Source of the DNA: JAKVAV01 sp047633195
Lineage (GTDB): Bacteria; Bacteroidota; Bacteroidia; Flavobacteriales_D; Cryomorphaceae
Direction of reading: 5' to 3'
Assembly: GCA_047633195.1 (NCBI GenBank)
Contig: JBLIEU010000005.1
Span: 51,646-115,645 of the forward strand
DNA: 64,000 nt
Positions 16,479 to 25,385 of this stretch are shown here, in pieces. The notes under the pieces are model-generated. The model saw only the letters and a program-made list of their open reading frames with translations. It did no database searches and had not been told where the DNA came from. Every line of letters begins with the position of its first letter. Position 1 is the stretch's first letter. Made by a program: the position numbers and the translations under genes.

Positions 16479-17759
16479 ATGAAACACCTTCAGGAAAAAG
16501 CGCGAAAACTTGATGCCGATGATGAGTTGGCATCCTTTCGCGACGCCTTCCACATACCAAAACACCATTCGGGTAATACTGTTTACTTCACAGGAAACAG
16601 TTTGGGCCTTCAGCCAAAAAAGGCAAAAGAAATACTAATCGAAGAGCTCGATGACTGGGCGGAATTTGGGGTTGAAGGGCATTTCGAAGCACGAAGGCCT
16701 TGGGTGAACTACCACGAGCAGCTGATGAGGCCCGCAGCCGACTTGGTTGGCGCAAAGCCGCACGAAGTGGTGCATATGAACGGTCTCACCGTAAATCTTC
16801 ACCTGTTGATGGTGAGCTTTTATCGACCTTCTGGTAAGCGGTACAAGATTATCTGCGAGGCCAAAGCCTTTCCCAGTGACCAATATGCGCTGGAATCTCA
16901 AGTGAAATTTCATGGCTATCAACCCGATGATGCCATCATCGAAGTGGAACCCAGAGAAGGCGAACACATTATTCGAGAAGAAGATATTATCTCTGCCATT
17001 GAAGAAAATGCCGACGAACTTGCTTTGGTGTTCTGGGGCGGCGTAAATTATTACACCGGTCAGTATTTCGATTTGAAATCGATTGCGGAAGCGGGTCACA
17101 AAGCAGGCGCCGTAGTCGGTTACGATTTGGCCCATGCCGCTGGAAATGTTCCGATGAAATTGCACGATTGGAATGTGGACTTCGCCGCGTGGTGCACCTA
17201 TAAGTACCTCAACTCTGGTCCAGGTTCCGTGTCGGGAATATTCATTCACGAAAAACATGCAAACAATTTTGACCTACCGCGATTTGCCGGTTGGTGGGGC
17301 CACGATAAGGATGCTCGTTTTAAAATGGACAAAGGCTTTAAACCCATTTCGGGCGCAGAAGGATGGCAATTGAGCAATGCGCCGATCTTCGTCATGGCTC
17401 CGCATTTGGCTTCACTGGAGTTGTTTCATCAAGCGGGATTTGACCGAATGCGTAAAAAAAGCATAGCTCTAACGGCATTCCTTCAGGAGGTCATTGAGGC
17501 TGTGGCTAAGGAGCACGGCGCTCACATTGAGATTATTACGCCTTCCGAGCCGAGCCGAAGAGGTTGTCAGTTGAGTCTCTTGGCCCACGGTCGTGGAAAA
17601 GAACTTTTCAACTTTTTGCAGGATCACGGTGTTTCTGCTGATTGGAGGGAGCCAAACGTAATTCGAATTGCGCCAGTCCCACTCTACAATAGCTTTACCG
17701 ATGCCTTGGAGTTTGGAAAAATTCTTAGCTCGGCTTACTCAAAAGAACACACAGCATGA
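16479..17759 (+). CDS. kynU: kynureninase
   Basis: A 426-residue PLP enzyme that cleaves kynurenine or 3-hydroxykynurenine to (hydroxy)anthranilate plus alanine. Signature segments include YFTGNSLGLQPKKA (36-49), the W(V)NYHE region near 75-80, GYDLAHAAGNVP (214-225) and the PLP-lysine loop WCTYKYLNSGPGS with Lys242. The length fits the family. Its stop overlaps the kmo start by 4 bases (ATGA), so the two act as a coupled pair in tryptophan breakdown or NAD/quinolinate formation. Tryptophan dioxygenase and the 3-hydroxyanthranilate dioxygenase are not in this window. Confidence 0.97.
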   Translation: MKHLQEKARKLDADDELASFRDAFHIPKHHSGNTVYFTGNSLGLQPKKAKEILIEELDDWAEFGVEGHFEARRPWVNYHEQLMRPAADLVGAKPHEVVHMNGLTVNLHLLMVSFYRPSGKRYKIICEAKAFPSDQYALESQVKFHGYQPDDAIIEVEPREGEHIIREEDIISAIEENADELALVFWGGVNYYTGQYFDLKSIAEAGHKAGAVVGYDLAHAAGNVPMKLHDWNVDFAAWCTYKYLNSGPGSVSGIFIHEKHANNFDLPRFAGWWGHDKDARFKMDKGFKPISGAEGWQLSNAPIFVMAPHLASLELFHQAGFDRMRKKSIALTAFLQEVIEAVAKEHGAHIEIITPSEPSRRGCQLSLLAHGRGKELFNFLQDHGVSADWREPNVIRIAPVPLYNSFTDALEFGKILSSAYSKEHTA

Positions 17760-19096
17760 AAACAGCATTGGTCATAGGTGGTGGTCTCGTAGGATCACTA
17801 CACGCAGCAAATCTTGCCCGTAGAGGCCTGAAAGTAAAAGTGATAGAGCGCCGCCCCGATTTACGAGGGGTTAAGCTTCAGGCAGGAAAGTCGATTAACC
17901 TTGCGTTAAGCACCCGTGGCTGGAAGGCTTTGGATATGATTGGCGTTTCTGACAAGGTGAGAGAAGTGGCCATACCGATGCACGGGAGAAGAATTCACGA
18001 TCCTGAGGGAAATGTGAGTTTTCAGCCTTACGGCAAAGAAGGTCAGGCCATCTACTCGGTGTCTCGTGGCGAACTAAATTGCGTTTTGCTCGATGAGGCG
18101 GAATCATACGATGCTGTAGAAATGCGCTTTAATTGCAAGTGCACAGGTGTCGATTTCGAAAAAAGCATTGCCTATTTCCAAGATTACAAAACGGGAGAGG
18201 AGTTTGAAGAAAAAGCAGATCTAATCTTTGGAACGGATGGTGCCTTCTCGGCGGTTCGTGGAGATATGCAAAAAACTCAAAGATTCAATTACCAACAGGA
18301 ATTTATTCCACATGGCTACCGTGAGCTTTTGCTGCCTGCAAAAGAGGATGGGAGTTATCTGATGGATAAAAACGCCCTGCACATTTGGCCACGAGGTGGC
18401 TATATGCTGATTGCACTTCCCAATCCCGACGGTAGTTTCACGTGCACGCTCTTCATGCCTTATGAGGGAGAAAACTCGTTCAATAATCTGGACAGCGATG
18501 AGGCAATTGATACTTTCTTTAAGAAGAAATTTCCCGATTTTTATGACATGATGCCCGATTTGGTTGGGGATTATAAAAGTCATCAGCTCTCCGATTTGGT
18601 GATCATTCGCTGCTACCCATGGGTAAAAGAAAATACGTGCCTCATGGGAGACTCCAGTCACGCCATTGTGCCGTTTTACGGGCAAGGAATGAATTCAGGT
18701 TTTGAAGATTGCTCGGTAATGAACGAGCTTTTCGATGAACACCAGGAAGATTGGGGTGCAATCCTCGATGCGTTTCAAAAGAAGCGCAAGCCCGACGCAG
18801 ATGCCATCGCTGAGTTAGCCATGCGCAATTATGTGGAAATGCGCGACTCGGTGGCCGATCCTAATTTCATTCTTCGGAAGAAGATTGAAGCCAACATTCA
18901 TGAGCACCACGGCGAGAAATGGATTCCGCTTTATTCTCAAGTTACTTTTAGCAATATTCGATACAGCGAAGCGCTGAAAGAAGGAAAGAGACACGACCGC
19001 ATTATGGAGAAGGTGATGGATAAATCTGATATTTCTTCTCAATGGGACTCGCCTGAGATAGAACTAGAAGCACTGGAGCTGGCAGGAATTAAGTAA
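17756..19096 (+). CDS. kmo: kynurenine 3-monooxygenase
   Basis: A 446-residue FAD-dependent aromatic hydroxylase that uses NADPH and oxygen to convert kynurenine to 3-hydroxykynurenine. The N-terminal dinucleotide fold GGGLVGSLHAANLARRG (8-24), the arginine-rich segment after it, and the second FAD motif GDSSHAIVPFYGQGMNSGFE (about 298-317) are intact. Length matches the bacterial enzyme. Translationally coupled to kynU. Product and substrate relations imply that KynU acts on 3-hydroxykynurenine here, yielding 3-hydroxyanthranilate. Confidence 0.97.
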   Translation: MKTALVIGGGLVGSLHAANLARRGLKVKVIERRPDLRGVKLQAGKSINLALSTRGWKALDMIGVSDKVREVAIPMHGRRIHDPEGNVSFQPYGKEGQAIYSVSRGELNCVLLDEAESYDAVEMRFNCKCTGVDFEKSIAYFQDYKTGEEFEEKADLIFGTDGAFSAVRGDMQKTQRFNYQQEFIPHGYRELLLPAKEDGSYLMDKNALHIWPRGGYMLIALPNPDGSFTCTLFMPYEGENSFNNLDSDEAIDTFFKKKFPDFYDMMPDLVGDYKSHQLSDLVIIRCYPWVKENTCLMGDSSHAIVPFYGQGMNSGFEDCSVMNELFDEHQEDWGAILDAFQKKRKPDADAIAELAMRNYVEMRDSVADPNFILRKKIEANIHEHHGEKWIPLYSQVTFSNIRYSEALKEGKRHDRIMEKVMDKSDISSQWDSPEIELEALELAGIK

Positions 19097-19098
19097 CT

Positions 19099-19157
19099 TT
19101 CGTGTGGCAGGCTGCGTAAGGGACTCGCCCCTTATGGTATAAAAAAAACCTGCACGA
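19099..19157. repeat. nested inverted repeat between kmo and the next gene
   Basis: An outer arm TTTCGTG..CAGG pairs with CCTGCACGAAA (3-base bulge), enclosing an inner stem TAAGGG/CCCTTA and an A-rich stretch. It spans nearly the whole 62-base gap and abuts the next ATG. It could be a terminator, an attenuator or a processing site. Confidence 0.45.
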
Positions 19158-19158
19158 A

Positions 19159-19992
19159 ATGTCGAGACTGTTCATCATATTGGTATTCGCTTCCTTTCTG
19201 AGCGCTGAAGGCTTTGGTCAATACAGCCATCGCGAGCATACAGATGTATTCCCTACTCATGGAAATTTTCAGCGTAGAGGATGGATCGTAAGTCCCGCGG
19301 TCACTTACATGATGCCTCAGCTTAAGAAGCCCTCTCAACGAGTTTTCTTCCCAGGAGGCGCTGCTTATGATGTGGCATACAATCCCGCTGGTCGTTTGGG
19401 CTTAGGTCTTGAAATAGGGCGCTTTCATGTTATTGAAAATTCAAGGTTGATTTCGCATGTGCAGCTTAATGTGGGATTAAAAATCCTTCGTGGAGTAGAG
19501 CGATTCGAAGCTACATTAGATGAAGAAACAAATCCTGGAGGAGCCTCTAACATAAGCAATGAGGGAATTTTTAGTCATTCATACGGTACGATGAGTTTTG
19601 CGGCTTCCAACATTCAGCAATTTAGTAAAACGGGATTTTTGCAAAATACGATCGGTATAAATGGGGATTACCGTATTGCCTCAGCAGTCACTTACGACAC
19701 AGATAATTTACCAATCGAGCTAACGGATCCAACAAGATTTATTTTCCAAGCTCATTACAGTTTGGGATTGGGTTTTAAGCTGTCACCAAACATTTTGTTG
19801 GTGCCATCTGTGGAAACACCCATTCTAAATATTTATGAGTACGACGACTTGAAGTCGACACTTAATATTTTTAATACCCGCTACAGGCCGCTTATTTTTA
19901 GACTAAACGTTTACGTTCTCGACAAGAAGGCGGATAGGAAATGCCTGAAGAAAAAGCCTCAACGTAAATCAGTCGAGCGACTGTTCAACTAA
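19159..19992 (+). CDS. hypothetical outer-membrane or periplasmic protein
   Basis: A 277-residue protein with a signal peptide MSRLFIILVFASFLSAEGFG (cut near residue 20). The mature part alternates hydrophobic and polar residues with many Gly and aromatic residues (LGLGLEIGRFHVIENSRLIS, AHYSLGLGFKLSPNILLVPS), as in small outer-membrane beta-barrels of Bacteroidota, and the C-terminal tail after about 250 is lysine-rich (KKADRKCLKKKPQRK). I do not recognise a specific family. It follows kmo by 62 bases filled with an inverted repeat, so readthrough from kynU-kmo is possible but not certain. It converges with the next gene across an 11-base gap. Confidence 0.6.
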   Translation: MSRLFIILVFASFLSAEGFGQYSHREHTDVFPTHGNFQRRGWIVSPAVTYMMPQLKKPSQRVFFPGGAAYDVAYNPAGRLGLGLEIGRFHVIENSRLISHVQLNVGLKILRGVERFEATLDEETNPGGASNISNEGIFSHSYGTMSFAASNIQQFSKTGFLQNTIGINGDYRIASAVTYDTDNLPIELTDPTRFIFQAHYSLGLGFKLSPNILLVPSVETPILNIYEYDDLKSTLNIFNTRYRPLIFRLNVYVLDKKADRKCLKKKPQRKSVERLFN

Positions 19993-20003
19993 AAGAATTT
20001 GAA

Positions 20004-20642
20004 TTACATCTCGCGAAGAAAAGGATTCAACCTCTTTTCTTCACCTATGCTGGTGTCCTCCATATGTCCAGCATAAACCTTCGTTTCTTCAGGTAAAGGA
20101 AGAAGCTCTTCCTCAATAGAACGCATCAATACTTCCATATTTCCACCCGGTAAATCGGTTCTCCCGATACTTTGCTTGAAAAGCACATCACCTGATAAAA
20201 GGATATGGTGTGCCTCGCTGTAAAAAGCCACGTGACCAGGGGAATGCCCAGGCACAAATAAGATTTTTAATTTTTCATCTCCGAAGGATATCTCTTCACC
20301 TTCAAAGAACTTTGGTCGGGGTGATGGAGTGTAATTGAGGCCATACATATCTGCTACCCTTGGCACTGCTGCTAAAACTATTTCTTCCTTTGGATGAATA
20401 ATGGGCTCGAGACCATATGTTCGGTGAACGAATTCATTGCCAAAAACATGATCAATGTGGCAATGAGTATTTAGCAGAATAGTCGGGTTGAGTCCTTTCT
20501 CTTCAATGGTTTTTTGCAGAATATCTTCCTCACTTTTTTCATAGCAGCCTGGATCAATTATTGCGCACTGCCCGTCTTTGGCAAACAACAGGTAGGTGTT
20601 TTCTTGAAACGGACCAAATGTGAATTTATGAACTTGAAGCAT
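20004..20642 (-). CDS. MBL-fold metallo-hydrolase, glyoxalase II-like
   Basis: A 212-residue metallo-beta-lactamase-fold hydrolase. The zinc motif THCHIDH (59-65, HxHxDH) is followed by a later His in LFVPGHSPGHVAFYSEAHH (about 130-148), the metal-binding Asp in LLSGDVLFKQSIGRTDLPGG and a C-terminal His in YAGHMEDTSIGEE. The GRTDLPGG stretch is characteristic of the glyoxalase II-like/YcbL group, which hydrolyses thioesters such as S-lactoylglutathione or related thiol adducts. The real substrate is unknown. It is shorter than canonical GloB (about 250), fitting YcbL. Confidence 0.9.
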   Translation of the reverse strand: MLQVHKFTFGPFQENTYLLFAKDGQCAIIDPGCYEKSEEDILQKTIEEKGLNPTILLNTHCHIDHVFGNEFVHRTYGLEPIIHPKEEIVLAAVPRVADMYGLNYTPSPRPKFFEGEEISFGDEKLKILFVPGHSPGHVAFYSEAHHILLSGDVLFKQSIGRTDLPGGNMEVLMRSIEEELLPLPEETKVYAGHMEDTSIGEEKRLNPFLREM

Positions 20643-20754
20643 GAATCGTTGTTTACCTGCGAATGTAGGGAATTCGTGTTGTTGGCTGTTTTAAACGAGT
20701 AGTGATATTTGCCATTCCAAAGAAAATATTCGCCCGCGGTTTTAGTTATCTTTA

Positions 20755-23700
20755 ATGCCTCTAATGCAAATTTCTGCCCGTCATCTGATTCTTCTTGTTG
20801 TTGTGCTCTTGTTGGCACTTAGCAGCAGTGGTCAGTTTTATCAAGGGTCTTACCAAGAATTTGGGAAAAACAGAGTTCAGTACAAAGATTTTTTGTGGCA
20901 ACAATTCCGCTTCCAGGAGTTTGATACTTATTTCTACGAAGGAGGTCAAGAGCTGGCGGAATTCACCAGCAGAGTAGCTTCTAAAAACATTCACTCGCTG
21001 GAAGAAGTTTTTGATTATCCAGTGCGAGACAAGATCCAATTCATTGTCTACAACTCTCACTCTGACTTCAAAATGAGCAACGTTGGAATCAACGGAGAAG
21101 TTGAAGGGAATATCGGTGGAACCACACAGATTGTTGGCTCCAAGGTCTTTATTTATTTCGAAGGTGACTATGTCAAATTTGAGCAAAACCTTCGAAAAGG
21201 TATTGCGAGAGTGTTGATTAACAATAGACTTTACGGTGGCAATTGGCGCGATGTAATTAAGTCATCGACCTTGTTAAACTTGCCAGATTGGTACATCGAA
21301 GGATTGATTCTTTACGCCTCCAAAGCCGTTGATGATGACGCTCAAAACATCATCAGAAACGATGTAATGACAGGGGCCTATGAGAAGCTCAATCGACTGG
21401 AGGGCAGAAATGCAGCTTTTGCTGGTTATGCCCTATGGTCATATATAGCCAAGACCTACGGTGAAAATATTATCCCCAACATTCTTTACATGAGTGGCGT
21501 GAGCAGAAATGTAGAGAGTGGATTTCTCTTCGTTTTGGGTAAATCTCTGGACACGATTACAAAAGAATTTATCGCGTACTACAGAGGTGAATTCGGTTCC
21601 ATGTCTATGGAAAAAACCCCTATATTCTTGGACAACTTGGATATAAAGACAAAGCACGACCGTGTTTTGACCACCTTCAAAATCAGCCCAGACGGGAGGT
21701 ATGCGATTTATGTCGATAATATATTGGGTCAATACCGACTTTACCTTTATGACGTGCTTACGGGAAAGAGAAAAAAAATCTTGAAAGCGGAGCACAAGCT
21801 CCTTCGAATCCCCGATTTTAGTTTCCCAGTAATTGCGTGGCACCCTTCTTCGGGAGCCTTCACTTACGCAAAGGAGTGGAGAGGGAAATTGATGCTTTGC
21901 ACTTACAATCTTGACGACGGGAAAACGACTGAAAGGGAAGTTTTTACTTTGGATGAAATCCTCTCAATGAAGTACAGTCCAAACGGTCAGCAACTTGTTC
22001 TCTCGGCAGTGGATAAGGGTCAGACAGATATTTATCTCTACTATAACATTGGTAATAGGCAAGAAAAATTGACCGATGATATTTTTGGAGATTTTGACCC
22101 TAGTTTCTCGAAAGATGGAGACAGAATTATTTTTACTTCAAATCGACCAGACGATACCCTCAGAACGAAACCCGAGCCTATAATATTAAGTCAGAATAGA
22201 GATGTTTTTGCCTTTGATCTTAAATCGAGATCACCATACTTGGAACGAATAACGGACACTCCCGATTTGATCGAAAAAAATCCTTACCAATACGAAGGGA
22301 GACAGTATACTTTTCTGGCTGATTATAAAGGAACCACGAATAGGTATGTCGCCGTTTACGATAGTGCGATAAGTCGAATTGATACTACGATTCACTACCG
22401 ATTCTTTACGGTGGCAGAACCCCTCACCAATTACAACTCAGACCTCCTTGACTACACCGTCCACCCGAATACTGGGGAGTTTAGTGTACTTACCTATGCG
22501 GACAATGACTATCAGTTCTATCACGGAAATACCTCAAATGATGGCGCAGCTAATAGGGTCGTAACCGAAGAAGGTGAAGGCGGTCTTAGTGAAGAGTCAA
22601 TAACAAATAGGCCCATCAGGAGAGAATCACTTGAGAAGGCGGAGTTGATTTTTCTTGCTGACGAAAGGGAGGAGAATTCGAAGCAAGAAATTAATATCAA
22701 TAATTACAAATTCGAGGGTGAGCCTGACTATACTTATGAACGTGAGACCATCACCCTCGTGCAAGTGCCTTCTGAGAGAGAGGAATATAGACCTTCCGAA
22801 CAAGGCTTTACAGCCTTAGATACTTTGCCTCTACCAGGAGCAAGAAATTACAACTTAAACTTCACTACCGATAAAATTTTAGCGCAGCTCGACAACACCT
22901 TTATGGGTGAGTTTTATCAGCCCTTGTCAGGTCCAGATGGCTTGAACCCTGGTTTGGGTGGTCTGGTTAAATTGGGGGTTAGTGACTTATTTGAAGACTA
23001 TAAAATTGTTGGTGGATTTGGCATAGCTGGTAGCTTTGACAACAACACCTTCATGCTGATGGCTGAAGACTTGACTCGAAGAACGGATAGACGAATTCAA
23101 CTTTTCAGACAGCAAAGCCGCTTTTCCCCTAACGGTTTTAACCTCGCTGAAAATGTGACCTATCAAGCGGCTTATAGGTTGAGTTATCCATTAAATGAAG
23201 TTTTTAGTATTCGTGGATCAGGGATGTACCGATACGATGAGCTGGTTCTTCTCGCAACCGATCAGTTCAATGCACCCGCACCAAATGAGATTTCGAACTA
23301 CGCTGGGGTTAAGGGAGAGTTGGTTTTTGACAACACTTTACCTATGGGGTTGAATCTGCGTCGCGGAATGAGATGGAAGGTTTGGGGTGAATACTATATG
23401 GATCCTACCAATACTGATAGAACTTTCATGACCGTTGGTTTGGATTGGAGAAATTACTACCGAATTCACCGCAATTTAATTTGGGCGAGTCGAGCAGGAT
23501 GGAGCACTTCTCTTGGAGCTGAGCGGCTGGCTTTCTTCCTAGGTTCAGTAGACAATGTAATGAACCCTCGGGAGGACAATTCGCTTCCTCTGGATCCAGA
23601 GCAGAATTACCAATTTCAAACACGCGGTGCACCCATGCGCGGTTTCTTTGCCAATGCGAGAAATGGAAACAGTTTTGCGGTGATAAACAATGAACTCAGA

Positions 23701-24027
23701 TGGCCTGTGTTTAGTTACTTTTTTCAAAAGCCATTGAAAAGCGATTTCTTGGAAAACTTTCAAGTATTGGGATTCTTCGATGTAGGTTCGGCTTGGACTG
23801 GTATATCGCCATATTCTGAAGAGAATAGCTTCAACAGTACTATTCTTCAATCTGGAAATGTGACCATCGAAATTGAGAACAACCGCGACCCAGTGATTTA
23901 TGGATATGGGTTTGGCCTCCGAAGTAAATTGTTGGGATATTTCATCAGAACAGATTGGGCGTGGGGAGTGGATGATGGCATTACCCTCGACCGCGTATTT
24001 TACATATCTTTAGCCATGGACTTCTAG
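20755..24027 (+). CDS. TolB-like beta-propeller / outer-membrane barrel protein
   Basis: A 1090-residue exported protein. A signal peptide (ISARHLILLVVVLLLALSSS) occupies about 5-26; an ATG at 20764 is an alternative start. The N-terminal part (about 50-215) resembles a peptidase MA-like region (LPDWYIEGLILYASKAVDDD) but has no HExxH. The middle (about 290-580) has repeats of TolB/WD40 propeller type (KISPDGRYAIYVDN, MKYSPNGQQLVLSA, PSFSKDGDRIIFTSNRP). The last third (about 700-1090) is rich in alternating aromatic and Gly residues ending in F, as in an outer-membrane barrel. Such proteins are common in Bacteroidota but uncharacterised; a role in envelope assembly is inferred only. Confidence 0.75.
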   Translation: MPLMQISARHLILLVVVLLLALSSSGQFYQGSYQEFGKNRVQYKDFLWQQFRFQEFDTYFYEGGQELAEFTSRVASKNIHSLEEVFDYPVRDKIQFIVYNSHSDFKMSNVGINGEVEGNIGGTTQIVGSKVFIYFEGDYVKFEQNLRKGIARVLINNRLYGGNWRDVIKSSTLLNLPDWYIEGLILYASKAVDDDAQNIIRNDVMTGAYEKLNRLEGRNAAFAGYALWSYIAKTYGENIIPNILYMSGVSRNVESGFLFVLGKSLDTITKEFIAYYRGEFGSMSMEKTPIFLDNLDIKTKHDRVLTTFKISPDGRYAIYVDNILGQYRLYLYDVLTGKRKKILKAEHKLLRIPDFSFPVIAWHPSSGAFTYAKEWRGKLMLCTYNLDDGKTTEREVFTLDEILSMKYSPNGQQLVLSAVDKGQTDIYLYYNIGNRQEKLTDDIFGDFDPSFSKDGDRIIFTSNRPDDTLRTKPEPIILSQNRDVFAFDLKSRSPYLERITDTPDLIEKNPYQYEGRQYTFLADYKGTTNRYVAVYDSAISRIDTTIHYRFFTVAEPLTNYNSDLLDYTVHPNTGEFSVLTYADNDYQFYHGNTSNDGAANRVVTEEGEGGLSEESITNRPIRRESLEKAELIFLADEREENSKQEININNYKFEGEPDYTYERETITLVQVPSEREEYRPSEQGFTALDTLPLPGARNYNLNFTTDKILAQLDNTFMGEFYQPLSGPDGLNPGLGGLVKLGVSDLFEDYKIVGGFGIAGSFDNNTFMLMAEDLTRRTDRRIQLFRQQSRFSPNGFNLAENVTYQAAYRLSYPLNEVFSIRGSGMYRYDELVLLATDQFNAPAPNEISNYAGVKGELVFDNTLPMGLNLRRGMRWKVWGEYYMDPTNTDRTFMTVGLDWRNYYRIHRNLIWASRAGWSTSLGAERLAFFLGSVDNVMNPREDNSLPLDPEQNYQFQTRGAPMRGFFANARNGNSFAVINNELRWPVFSYFFQKPLKSDFLENFQVLGFFDVGSAWTGISPYSEENSFNSTILQSGNVTIEIENNRDPVIYGYGFGLRSKLLGYFIRTDWAWGVDDGITLDRVFYISLAMDF

Positions 24028-24044
24028 GCCACTATTTTGCCTGA

Positions 24045-25259
24045 ATGTCTTTCAAAAAAGTTCCAAACATGATCCTTCTTGACGACTTAGCTTCATCGGC
24101 AGATGCTGCCTTGGAAGACCTTATTGAGATTCGTAGGCACCTACATGCCAACCCCGAACTTTCGTTCCATGAAGAGAAAACGGCTGCATACGTTTCCAAT
24201 AGATTAACAGAGCTTGGTATTCCACATAAATCGGGCATCGGTGGTCACGGAATAGTCGCTGACATTGTAGGAGATATGGACGGTAAAGTGGTAGCCATAA
24301 GAGGCGATATGGACGCTTTGCCAATCACAGAATTAAATGAAGTTTCTTACGCTTCCAGAAGCAAAGGAATCATGCACGCTTGCGGACACGATGTCCACAC
24401 TACTTGTATTCTTGGCGCCGCAAGACTATTGCAAGAAAGAAAGTCATTACTGCAAGGAACGGTTAGATTAATTTTCCAACCAGCAGAAGAACGAATTCCT
24501 GGAGGGGCCTCCTTAATGATTAAAGACGGGGCATTGAAAAAACCAGACGTCCAGCTGATCTTTGGCCAGCATGTTTATCCCGACATGGAAGTAGGAAATG
24601 TGGGCTTTAGACCAGGTATGTATATGGCTTCTGCCGATGAGCTTTACATTACTATTAAAGGCAAAGGCGGTCATGCAGGGCTACCGCATAAATGCATAGA
24701 CACCATTCTAATGGCTTCACAAGTCGTAACATCTATTCAGCAGCTTGTTAGCAGAAGGGCCAATGCGAGCACACCCACTGTCGTGTCTATCGGAAAATTC
24801 ATAGGGAATGGCGCCACCAATGTGATACCCGATGAGGTAAAGCTGGAGGGGACGATTCGAACGATGAATGAAAAATGGAGATATGAATTGCATGATTTGC
24901 TCAAAGACCTCGTTTCAGGAATTTGCCAGTCAATGGGTGGCTCAGCTGAAATTGAAGTTAGAAAGGGATATCCCGCTTTGATCAATGACAATGACCTTAC
25001 CGCTTGGGCAAAACAAAAAGCCATTGAGTTGCTTGGAGAAGAGAATGTGCACGATCTCGATTTGAGAATGACCGCGGAAGATTTTTCTTATTTCGCCCAA
25101 GAGATTCCCGCTTGTTTTTACCGATTGGGAACTTCTAATGCCAGCAAGGGACTGGGTGCTCCACTTCACACGGGAAAATTCGATATAGACGAAGATGCCC
25201 TGCGGATAGGTTCATCGCTTATGGCTACGCTTGCCGCGAAGGCTTTAGAAGAAAGGTAG
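24045..25259 (+). CDS. M20 family amidohydrolase (peptidase M20D-like)
   Basis: A 404-residue metal-dependent amidohydrolase. Family motifs are GDMDALP (87-93), HACGHDVHT (111-119), the metal-binding QPAEE (145-149), a dimerisation-domain start GKGGHAG (about 206-212) and a C-terminal MTAEDFSYF (about 346-354) and PLHTGKFD. The set fits the IAA-amino acid/N-acyl-amino-acid hydrolase group, acting in the cytoplasm since no signal peptide is seen. The substrate is not predictable. The ATG at 24045 lies 17 bases after the previous stop; an ATG eight codons later is also possible. Confidence 0.92.
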   Translation: MSFKKVPNMILLDDLASSADAALEDLIEIRRHLHANPELSFHEEKTAAYVSNRLTELGIPHKSGIGGHGIVADIVGDMDGKVVAIRGDMDALPITELNEVSYASRSKGIMHACGHDVHTTCILGAARLLQERKSLLQGTVRLIFQPAEERIPGGASLMIKDGALKKPDVQLIFGQHVYPDMEVGNVGFRPGMYMASADELYITIKGKGGHAGLPHKCIDTILMASQVVTSIQQLVSRRANASTPTVVSIGKFIGNGATNVIPDEVKLEGTIRTMNEKWRYELHDLLKDLVSGICQSMGGSAEIEVRKGYPALINDNDLTAWAKQKAIELLGEENVHDLDLRMTAEDFSYFAQEIPACFYRLGTSNASKGLGAPLHTGKFDIDEDALRIGSSLMATLAAKALEER

Positions 25260-25265
25260 GCAGCG

Positions 25266-25291
25266 AAACATCCTTCCTTAAGGATGTTTTT
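25266..25291 (+). terminator. intrinsic terminator after the M20 gene
   Basis: A 10-base perfect stem AAACATCCTT / AAGGATGTTT with a CCTT loop followed by TTTTTC, starting 6 bases past the stop at 25259. Confidence 0.8.
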
Positions 25292-25385
25292 CAATTCCCA
25301 AGCGAGAATTATTTGATAAGACAAATAATTCCCAAATAGCTTTCAGAGAACTATGGACTATTTACTAGAGTCTACCTACCATAGA

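Noticed and set aside
16635..17258. 207-codon minus-strand open frame inside kynU
   Set aside because: It is an antisense shadow of a clearly recognised enzyme with no promoter, signal or family similarity.
20747..20754. TATCTTTA as a promoter element for the TolB-like gene
   Set aside because: It deviates from the consensus and abuts the ATG at 20755, leaving no room for the leader.
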